From JAHEEL01 sp964195515 (GTDB lineage Bacteria > Actinomycetota > Acidimicrobiia > Spongiisociales > UBA5794), in assembly GCA_964195515.1 (NCBI GenBank), contig CAXMQO010000101.1, forward strand, positions 1 to 64,000: a DNA stretch of 64,000 nucleotides. The letters are read 5' to 3'. Numbering within the stretch: the first letter of the stretch is position 1; each line of letters starts with the position of its first letter. The translations under genes were made by a program, and so were the position numbers. Of this stretch, positions 58,208 to 64,000 are shown piece by piece. The notes beneath the pieces were generated by a model. The model was not told the origin of the DNA. It ran no database searches and saw nothing but the letters and a program-made list of their open reading frames with translations.

Positions 58208-59089
58208 TCAGGCGTCTTCGCTGCCCCCGGTCGCGGCAATCACCACGGCACGCCGCGGGTCTTCACCCTCGGAGTATGTTCTCACACCCTCGAACGTGGC
58301 TGCGGCGTCGTGAATAACCTTGCGGTCGGCCGCGTTCATCGGTTCGAGCATGGCCTCTCCACCGGTCTCCTTCAGTTGCTCCACCAGTTTCGCGGTATAG
58401 ATCGTAAGAGCCTCGCGCCGCCGGGCTCCGTAGCCTGCGATGTCGATCCTCATTCGCGGAGCACCGAACGTGTGCCGCTGAACGGTGGTGCGGGTCAGTT
58501 CAAGCACCGCGTACATCGTGGCACCCTTGGCGCCCACGAGGGCTTCGGTCTGTTCCCCGACGATGTCGAGGTACAACACCTCGTCCTCGATCCTCGTCTG
58601 GATCTCCCCCTCGAGGCCGAACGAGTCGAGAAGACCGACCAAGAAATCCTCGGCGACCTTCGCTTGGTCCTCGATCGACGTCTCGGGTTTGTCCTTCTTT
58701 GGCTCTGCCGCCGCATTCTTGTCCATCACTCGCCGCTCCTTCGAGGACTCGGTCCTCTTGTTCTCTACGGGCTTCTTCTTATTCGACGGCCGTGAACCCC
58801 TGCCGTTCTTTGGAGTTTGCCCGCTCTTCCGCTCCTCCGAGGTCTTCACCTCTGGCCCAGCGTCTGAGGTACCCTTCGCTCCTCGCCGGTTGCGGCGATT
58901 GCGTTTGCGGGGCTTGCGCGAGACCTTCACAATCGCAGAACGCCCCCCAACACCGAGGAATCCGGCCTTCCCCTCTTGGATGACCTCGACCTCTGCTTGT
59001 TCGACCGACTCGAGTCCGAGTTCGGCTAGCGCGGCTTCGACTGCGACGTCGACCGTCGTCCCTGTGACTTCCACCCATTCCATCGTCAT
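58208..59089 (-). CDS. jag: RNA-binding protein KhpB (Jag family)
   Basis: A 293-residue protein with three parts: an N-terminal Jag_N domain (WVEVTGTTVDVAVEAALAELGLE), a long basic Lys/Arg/Ser-rich linker (residues about 55-135), a KH domain (EVLYLDIVGEQTEALVGAKGATMYAVLEL) and an R3H domain (LEPMNAADRKVIHDAAATFEGVRTYSEGEDPRR). Such proteins bind RNA and affect cell division in Firmicutes. It overlaps the yidC stop by four bases. Confidence 0.95.
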   Translation of the reverse strand: MTMEWVEVTGTTVDVAVEAALAELGLESVEQAEVEVIQEGKAGFLGVGGRSAIVKVSRKPRKRNRRNRRGAKGTSDAGPEVKTSEERKSGQTPKNGRGSRPSNKKKPVENKRTESSKERRVMDKNAAAEPKKDKPETSIEDQAKVAEDFLVGLLDSFGLEGEIQTRIEDEVLYLDIVGEQTEALVGAKGATMYAVLELTRTTVQRHTFGAPRMRIDIAGYGARRREALTIYTAKLVEQLKETGGEAMLEPMNAADRKVIHDAAATFEGVRTYSEGEDPRRAVVIAATGGSEDA

Positions 59090-59952
59090 TTCCTCCTGCG
59101 GCGGTTCTTCTTCTTGCTGGCGTTCTCTGACGGAGCCGTCTTCTCGGGCTCTCCGTCCTCGGGCGGCGTATCCGCCGGGAGTGCCGGCTTCTTCTTGTCA
59201 TCATCTCCGCGGTCATCCAATCGCAGGATCAAGGCTTGTTGCCCGACCCTGAACAAGTTGGATGTTGCGAAATAGATCCCGAGCCCGGCGGTGAGCGTCC
59301 ACGAGATGAATCCGAAGAAGATCGGCATGATCTTCATCGCGGTCTGCATCGACTGTGCCGTCTGGGACTGTTCCTTGTCGTCCTTCTTCGTTCTCGTCGT
59401 CTGAAGCTGCTGGTAGTAGCCGGCGGCCACGATGAGGATGATCAGCAAGATGTAGGGGATCGCGCCGAGGAAGTCGCCGTTCTTGATCGCATCCGGTACG
59501 ACGGAGCTCGGAGACAACGTGAGATCCATGCCGAGGAACATGGTGTTGATGGGCTCGGTACCGTCATTGATGTACTTCGAGAACGCTTCTGTGCCGCCTG
59601 CCGGGACCTTGATACTCCGCAGCACCGAGAACAGGCCGAACCAGAGCGGCATCTGGACGATCATCGGGAGGCAACCGGCAGCCGGGTTGACGCCGCGCTC
59701 CTGATAGAGGGCCATCAACTGCTTGTTCAGCTCTTCCTTGTCTCCCTTGAGTTCCTTCTGGAGACGCTTCACCTCCGGCTGGATCTCCTGCATCGCCTTC
59801 ATCGACCGGGTCTGCTTCAGCGTCAGAGGAAAGAGGACGAGCGAAATCGTCACCGTCAGCAGAATGATCGCAACGCCGAGATTTGGAATATATTGGTAGA
59901 AGAAGTTGAGAACCCCGCCGAGGAGGTCGAGGAGGAGGTTCCAAGGGTTCAC
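59086..59952 (-). CDS. yidC: Membrane protein insertase YidC
   Basis: A 288-residue insertase of the Gram-positive type without the large periplasmic domain. Five membrane segments with YIPNLGVAIILLTVTISLVLFPLTLKQTRSMKAMQEIQPEVKRLQKE-like hallmark parts: the helix with the conserved Arg, and GCLPMIVQMPLWFGLFSVL. The C-terminus is long and basic, ending KKKNRRRRK, good for ribosome contact. The gene lies between yidD and khpB and overlaps both by four bases. Confidence 0.96.
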   Translation of the reverse strand: MNPWNLLLDLLGGVLNFFYQYIPNLGVAIILLTVTISLVLFPLTLKQTRSMKAMQEIQPEVKRLQKELKGDKEELNKQLMALYQERGVNPAAGCLPMIVQMPLWFGLFSVLRSIKVPAGGTEAFSKYINDGTEPINTMFLGMDLTLSPSSVVPDAIKNGDFLGAIPYILLIILIVAAGYYQQLQTTRTKKDDKEQSQTAQSMQTAMKIMPIFFGFISWTLTAGLGIYFATSNLFRVGQQALILRLDDRGDDDKKKPALPADTPPEDGEPEKTAPSENASKKKNRRRRK

Positions 59953-60242
59953 GCGTCGCTCCCGTTATTCATATCGTGTTCGTGATCATGATGGCCCGGC
60001 TCGGGCACGGGGTCGTACCCGCCGTCACGGAACGGCTGGCACCGTCCGATGCGTTTGACGGCCATCCACGATCCGCGAGCAGCGCCGTGGAGGCGGAGCG
60101 CGTCGTACCCATACTCTGAGCAGGAGGGATAGTACCGGCAATTACCGCCCAGAGCGGGAGAAAGCACCTTCTGATAGGCCCGGACGGATCCCATGAGCAC
60201 GCGGGCCGCCGGCGACGGCGACCTTCTTTGGTCGGTACTCAT
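59949..60242 (-). CDS. yidD: Membrane-insertion efficiency factor YidD
   Basis: A 97-residue member of the YidD family: YQKVLSPALGGNCRYYPSCSEYGYDALRLHG carries the three conserved Cys. It is proposed to help YidC. Overlaps rnpA and yidC by four bases each. Confidence 0.95.
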   Translation of the reverse strand: MSTDQRRSPSPAARVLMGSVRAYQKVLSPALGGNCRYYPSCSEYGYDALRLHGAARGSWMAVKRIGRCQPFRDGGYDPVPEPGHHDHEHDMNNGSDA

Positions 60243-60487
60243 TGGTGCTTCTCCTCTCCGCTCGCGACGACCGCTTGTCCCAGTTCGCGGACCAGGCGGT
60301 CGAACCCCATCGTGACGACGCCGGGAGAGGCGATCACAACGTATGCCTTGTCCGGCATCAACCCAACACGCAACAGCGCCTCTCGGAGCCTCCTCTTCGC
60401 CCGGTTCCTCACAACCGCACCACCGACCCTGCGGGACGCGACGATGCCCACTTGAGGGAGGCCTCTCTCACCAATAGCACAGATCAC
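60239..60487 (-). CDS. rnpA: Ribonuclease P protein component, start uncertain
   Basis: Protein subunit of RNase P. The RNR motif VRNRAKRRLREALLRVG and PQVGIVASRRVGGAVV are typical. The nearest ordinary start, GTG 60487, gives only 82 residues and cuts off the first helix. The same frame continues upstream with the family N-terminal sequence LRSAAQFSTVFRTGRAVRSG from a CTG at 60556, and stays open across rpmH with no ATG, GTG or TTG. Either CTG or another unusual start is used, or a base error lies nearby. Confidence 0.85.
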   Translation of the reverse strand: MICAIGERGLPQVGIVASRRVGGAVVRNRAKRRLREALLRVGLMPDKAYVVIASPGVVTMGFDRLVRELGQAVVASGEEKHQ

Positions 60488-60578
60488 TCTGATATCTCCA
60501 GATCGGACCGCTCGGCCGGTGCGGAAGACGGTGGAGAATTGCGCCGCCGAGCGCAGCGAGACGAACGGTCGTCCGTGG

Positions 60579-60713
60579 TTATGCGGTGAGACGACGGCGA
60601 CCCTTGAGGCGCCGTCTCTTGATGAGGGCGCGTCCAGAACGGGTCCGCATCCGGCTGCGAAAACCGTGCTTACGCTTGCGTCGCCGCACGTTGGGTTGAT
60701 AGGTGCGCTTCAT
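60579..60713 (-). CDS. rpmH: 50S ribosomal protein L34
   Basis: A 44-residue ribosomal protein: begins MKRTYQPNVRRRKRKHGF, continues RSRMRTRSGRALIKRRRLKG, ends RRRLTA. A perfect family match. It precedes rnpA in the conserved order rpmH-rnpA-yidD-yidC. Confidence 0.97.
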   Translation of the reverse strand: MKRTYQPNVRRRKRKHGFRSRMRTRSGRALIKRRRLKGRRRLTA

Positions 60714-61189
60714 AGTGAGGTATCCCTGCTTGGGAGGTCGCGGTACGACCGGGAAGATTTCGGACGGTTGAATACTACGTCAATCGCCGGTCTATCGGCC
60801 ACATCCAACCGAGAACGCGAAGTCGGGCGACGGGACGCGAAATCCTGGCCTTATCCGCGAAACATCATTCGGTGCCGTTTCGGTCGATTCTTCACGATTC
60901 ATTCACTATTCCCAATAATTCCCACATCCTGTGATCCCTGTCCCTCAAGGGTTTTCGAGGACAACCGGCATTCTCCCCTGTCCGATACCGCAGAATTTCC
61001 CCCTCTTGCTACTCCGTTCGTCCGGGACATATACTCGCCGTCGCTCCCCTGCGGAAAGCCGCACTTCCTCCAAGGAGAATCCGGGCCGCGACGGCGCTGC
61101 GGGAGCGGCTAGGACGAGCGGATCAGTTTTCCCACACCCTGTGGACAGGTGTGTGGACAGGTTATACGAGGTTGAGAGGAGCATCACAG
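60714..61189. other. rpmH-dnaA intergenic region
   Basis: About 475 bases between divergent genes. It is less GC-rich than its surroundings in the middle (60,890-60,930) and contains single DnaA-like sequences such as TTATCCGCG at 60851. The clearest signals are two DnaA boxes just ahead of dnaA. Promoters of rpmH and dnaA must lie here, but I cannot place them securely. Confidence 0.5.
61140..61160. promoter_or_regulatory. Two DnaA boxes in the dnaA leader
   Basis: TGTGGACAG occurs at 61140-61148 and 61152-61160, each one base from the DnaA box TGTGGACAA on the reverse strand. They lie 30-50 bases ahead of the dnaA start codon, the classical place for self-repression by DnaA. Confidence 0.65.
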
Positions 61190-62560
61190 GTGGCTGAACC
61201 GAGTTTGTTCACCGCGGAGTGGGAGACCTTCCATCAGCAGGTCCGCCGCCGGGTGACCCCGGCCGCATGGCAGACGTGGATCGAGCCACTCACGTCCAGC
61301 ATCGAGGAAGGAAGTCTCCACATGATTGCCCCCAGCGACTTCCACTATCGCTGGGTCGGAGATCGCTACCTTCCGGCTCTCCAAGAAGCGGCAATGGACA
61401 CCCTCGGTCTCGAGGTGGAACTCACCGTGATACCGACCGTTTCCAAACCTCCCCCCGAGAGGCCCTCCCGACCGACCCATAGCCAGGTTCCCCTCCCGAT
61501 CGATCCGACCGATCCGACTAGGTCCCGGGCGAACGATCCCCGTCTCGTCCCGAAGTACACGTTCGACAATTTCGTCGTCGGACAGTCAAATCGTTTCTCC
61601 CACGCAGCGGCGCTCGCCGTTGCTGAACAGCCGGGTAGCCACTACAACCCTCTGTTCATCTACGCGAACGCTGGCCTCGGTAAGACACACCTCCTCCACG
61701 CTGTGGGTCATCATCGCGTCGAACTCGATCCCGGCGCTGTGGTCCGGTACGTCTCCTCTGAGCAATTCTTCAATGAGTTCATCAACGGGATCCGCCGGAA
61801 GAGGATGGATGAGTTCAAAGAGCGCTATCGCACGATCGACGTGCTCCTCCTCGATGACGTTCAGTTCTTCCAGGGGAAAGAACAGATCCTCGAGGAGTTC
61901 TTCCACACGTTCAACAGCCTCTACGAGGCCGGCAAACAGGTCGTTATCAGCTCCGATCGCCACCCCAAACACCTCTCGACGCTCGAAGACCGCCTCAGGA
62001 GCCGCTTCGAGTGGGGTCTCTTGACCGACATCCAGAGCCCCGACATCGAGACCCGTCTCGCCATCCTCAGGAGGAATGCAGAGTTTGCTCCAGCACCGGT
62101 CCCTCCCGAAGTGATGACGTTCATTGCGGAGAACGTCCATCAGAACATCCGTGAACTGGAAGGAGCCTTGACCAGAGTCACAGCGTTCGCTTCCCTGACG
62201 GATGAGAGAATCACCCTCACTATGGCGAAGGAGGTCCTCTCCGACATCGTTGAGTTCGATAGGGTTGTGCCGTTGACCGCCGACCGGATCATCCAACTCA
62301 CCGCCGACTACACCTCGACGACGATCGCCGAACTGACCGGACCCAGCAGGAAACAGCCCCTCGCTCGGTCCCGACAGATAGCGATGTACCTCTGCCGGGA
62401 ACACACGGATCTCTCACTGCCCAAGATCGGCGCTCAGTTCGGCGGTCGCGACCACACGACGGTGATTCACGCCGTCGAGAAAGTCAAGACGCTCATGAGA
62501 ACCGACATGGGGGTGTTCGATCAGGTCTCAGCCCTCGGCCAACTCCTGAGGACAACATGA
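61190..62560 (+). CDS. dnaA: Chromosomal replication initiator DnaA
   Basis: AAA+ initiator (456 residues) that opens the origin. Domain I starts LFTAEWETFHQQVRRRVTP; after a Pro-rich linker (about 90-115) the ATPase domain has YTFDNFVVGQSN, Walker A GLGKTHLLHAVG and Walker B VLLLDDVQFFQGKEQ. Domain IV ends with DLSLPKIGAQFGGRDHTTVIHAVEKV. GTG 61190 is supported by GAGGAG eight bases upstream. Confidence 0.98.
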   Translation: MAEPSLFTAEWETFHQQVRRRVTPAAWQTWIEPLTSSIEEGSLHMIAPSDFHYRWVGDRYLPALQEAAMDTLGLEVELTVIPTVSKPPPERPSRPTHSQVPLPIDPTDPTRSRANDPRLVPKYTFDNFVVGQSNRFSHAAALAVAEQPGSHYNPLFIYANAGLGKTHLLHAVGHHRVELDPGAVVRYVSSEQFFNEFINGIRRKRMDEFKERYRTIDVLLLDDVQFFQGKEQILEEFFHTFNSLYEAGKQVVISSDRHPKHLSTLEDRLRSRFEWGLLTDIQSPDIETRLAILRRNAEFAPAPVPPEVMTFIAENVHQNIRELEGALTRVTAFASLTDERITLTMAKEVLSDIVEFDRVVPLTADRIIQLTADYTSTTIAELTGPSRKQPLARSRQIAMYLCREHTDLSLPKIGAQFGGRDHTTVIHAVEKVKTLMRTDMGVFDQVSALGQLLRTT

Positions 62561-62747
62561 CCGATATCCACACTCCCTCGTCTCCTCGTTGTCAGCCTGT
62601 TGAGTACTCTGTACTTGTTCACAGTCCATGTGGGTTCGGAAATTCGTTGTCTTCAACGCTTCCCTTCCTTTCTCCACAATCCACAACCCCTACTACTACC
62701 GCTACCGTTTGTAATTGAACTAATCAAGAAGCAGAGGAAGAACAACT
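62561..62747. other. Probable replication origin core (oriC) between dnaA and dnaN
   Basis: AT-richer gap with DnaA-box-like sites: ATATCCACA (62564-62572), TTGTTCACA (62615-62623), TTCTCCACA (62670-62678) and CAATCCACA (62677-62685). The last two are followed by a C run and then trinucleotides CTA-CTA-CTA-CCG-CTA-CCG (62690-62707), the complement of DnaA-trios, and an AT-rich strand TTTGTAATTGAACTAATC. This matches the basal unwinding system of bacterial origins. Confidence 0.75.
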
Positions 62748-63827
62748 GTGCGTATCCGAGCCGAACGTGACGACCTCGCCGATGTCCTGACAAGGGCAGG
62801 CCGAGCGGTTGGAAGTCGATCACCGCTCCCGATCCTTCAAGGACTCTTGTGTGAAGTCGAGGGAGGACGCCTCCAGGTAACGGGAACGGACAACGAAGTG
62901 ACGGTGAGAACGTACCTCGAGGTAGAAGGACTCGAGGATGGATCCACGGTGATCCCAGCCAAACTCGCTGCCGACGCCGTGCGCAAGCTGCCGATCGGAG
63001 CGGTCTCGATCACTGCTTCCGACGGGGAGGTCGAGATCACCGGAAATGGTCCGCGGTTCCGCCTTCGTGAGTTGAGCGTCGGGGACTACCCAACGATCAG
63101 CGACAAGTTGCCGGCCGAGACGATCGACGTCGTGGGGGAGACGCTCGTCAAGGCCCTCAGTCAAGTTGGAATCGCCTCATCGGGAGACGAGGCACGACCG
63201 ACGCTCACCGGAGTGCTCTTCGAGGAGAACGACGGGGGACTCCGCCTGGTGGCAACCGACTCGTATCGGCTGGCCGTGCGAGACGTTCTCGGAATTGGTG
63301 CAACCGGATCGAAGCTGGTCCCGTACCGGGCGTTGAGAGAGATCGGACGGACGATCGGTGATGGGCCGATGAAGGTGGCGCTCGGAGATCGAGAGGCAGC
63401 GTTCATCACGGATCAAGGGAAGTTGACGGTCCGGATCATCGACGCCGCTTTTCCGAAGTACCGACAGCTTCTTCCCGACTCCTATCCGAATCGACTCGAA
63501 GTCACAAAGAAGAGTCTCGTCGATGCGGTCGGACGAGCAGCGCTCGTCGCGGAGGATCACATACCGGTCCGTCTCAACCTGCACGAGGGGGGCGTCGAAC
63601 TCAGTGTCATCCGGCAGGAGGTCGGCCAAGAGACCGAGCACATCGAGGGGAAGTACGAGGGTGAGGAGATGACGATCGCCTTCAACACGAGGTACCTCAC
63701 CGACGGCGTTGCTGTCATCGATTCCGACACCGTGATCCTCGAGACGATCGATGCGCTGAAGCCGGGGCTTCTCCACGGAGTCGGTGATGAGGATTTCCGG
63801 TATCTCTTGATGCCGGTCCGCCTCTGA
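62748..63827 (+). CDS. dnaN: DNA polymerase III beta sliding clamp
   Basis: Ring-shaped clamp (359 residues) that tethers the replicative polymerase. The repeats show RSPLPILQGLLCEVEGGRLQ, TVIPAKLAADAVRKLPIG, SSGDEARPTLTGVLFEENDG and RLVATDSYRLAVRDV, ending YLLMPVRL as expected. Start GTG 62748. It lies right after the origin. Confidence 0.98.
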   Translation: MRIRAERDDLADVLTRAGRAVGSRSPLPILQGLLCEVEGGRLQVTGTDNEVTVRTYLEVEGLEDGSTVIPAKLAADAVRKLPIGAVSITASDGEVEITGNGPRFRLRELSVGDYPTISDKLPAETIDVVGETLVKALSQVGIASSGDEARPTLTGVLFEENDGGLRLVATDSYRLAVRDVLGIGATGSKLVPYRALREIGRTIGDGPMKVALGDREAAFITDQGKLTVRIIDAAFPKYRQLLPDSYPNRLEVTKKSLVDAVGRAALVAEDHIPVRLNLHEGGVELSVIRQEVGQETEHIEGKYEGEEMTIAFNTRYLTDGVAVIDSDTVILETIDALKPGLLHGVGDEDFRYLLMPVRL

Positions 63828-63866
63828 CGGAACAGCGATCGAATCAACGACACCGGGAGGTGAGTG

Positions 63867-64000
63867 ATGTATCTCTCCTGGCTGGAATTGACGGACGTCC
63901 GCTGCTACGAGACGCTTAGATTTGAGCCCGACGAGGGCGTCAATATCCTCGTCGGCGCCAACGGAGCAGGAAAGACGAGCATCCTCGAGTCGGTCTCCTA
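63867..64000 (+). CDS. recF: DNA repair protein RecF, 5' part
   Basis: The first 44 codons of recF, cut by the window edge. YLSWLELTDVRCYETLRF is the family N-terminus and GANGAGKTSILES the Walker A motif. RecF is an SMC-like ATPase for gap repair. ATG 63867 has GGGAGG six bases upstream. Confidence 0.95.
   Translation, partial: MYLSWLELTDVRCYETLRFEPDEGVNILVGANGAGKTSILESVS

Noticed and set aside
1..64000. CRISPR arrays, insertion sequences, rRNA genes or phage structural genes
   Set aside because: None seen: no spaced direct repeats of 25-40 bases, no transposase or integrase motifs, and no rRNA-like sequence.

Overview
The window is high-GC DNA next to a chromosomal replication origin. Its right end has the classic bacterial order rpmH, dnaA, oriC, dnaN, recF. 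To the left lie rnpA, yidD, yidC, jag/khpB, rsmG, parA, parB, a cwlM homologue, trxA, trxB, a sigM-like sigma factor with its anti-sigma partner, a pseudokinase and a tRNA nucleotidyltransferase. That order closely parallels the dnaA-proximal region of mycobacteria. A PadR gene coupled to inositol-phosphate synthase, a deazaflavin-type nitroreductase family protein and a polyprenyl synthase also point to an actinobacterium. A deep-branching class such as Acidimicrobiia is my guess; the sequence alone does not settle it.

Layout. 0-2.2 kb: an FkbM methyltransferase and a gene-poor stretch with two 3' halves of tRNA-Gly-like sequence, which looks like an integration scar. 2.2-4.9 kb: glycerophosphodiesterase, a class I amidotransferase, dCTP deaminase and a VOC protein. 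5-8.9 kb: cobalamin-dependent metH under a SAM-I-clan riboswitch with a possible leader peptide. 8.8-13.9 kb: a MacB/FtsX-type ABC exporter operon, one ATPase of which carries an AbrB-like tail. 14-17.9 kb: a lone OppD-like ATPase, a DMT exporter, a DinB protein, a Ddn-like protein and an SH3 protein. 17.9-21.1 kb: rpsF, ssb, rpsR, rplI and dnaB. 21.3-27.9 kb: a DUF192 lipoprotein, panB, an FMN/F420-type oxidoreductase, a long UvrD-like helicase, padR and ino1.

28-35.8 kb is mixed: a RES/Xre toxin-antitoxin pair, nfo, pyrE, a histidine phosphatase, a polyprenyl synthase, a PAQR protein, rhodanese, RidA, cupin and a broken VapB-like antitoxin. 35.8-42.1 kb is an arginine cluster, argC-J-B-R-G-H, without argD or argF. 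42.2-49.6 kb holds small membrane and stress-type proteins, a thioredoxin-VKOR fusion, a PEBP lipoprotein, the CCA-type enzyme, RNase H with a Cys4 head, a PilT-like ATPase and a deacetylase. 49.7-64 kb is the conserved oriC-proximal block. Most genes left of dnaA run leftward and dnaA onward runs rightward, as expected for divergent replication arms.

The most unusual features are: dispersed seven-base tandem repeats in short gaps between 37 and 56 kb, one of them forming a long hairpin; a set of apparently inactive enzyme relatives (pseudokinase, CwlM without its zinc ligands, PilT-like ATPase with Lys to Arg in Walker A); an rnpA reading frame with no ordinary start codon that stays open across rpmH; and a P4-less SAM aptamer ahead of metH. 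No CRISPR array, insertion sequence, rRNA or complete tRNA was seen.
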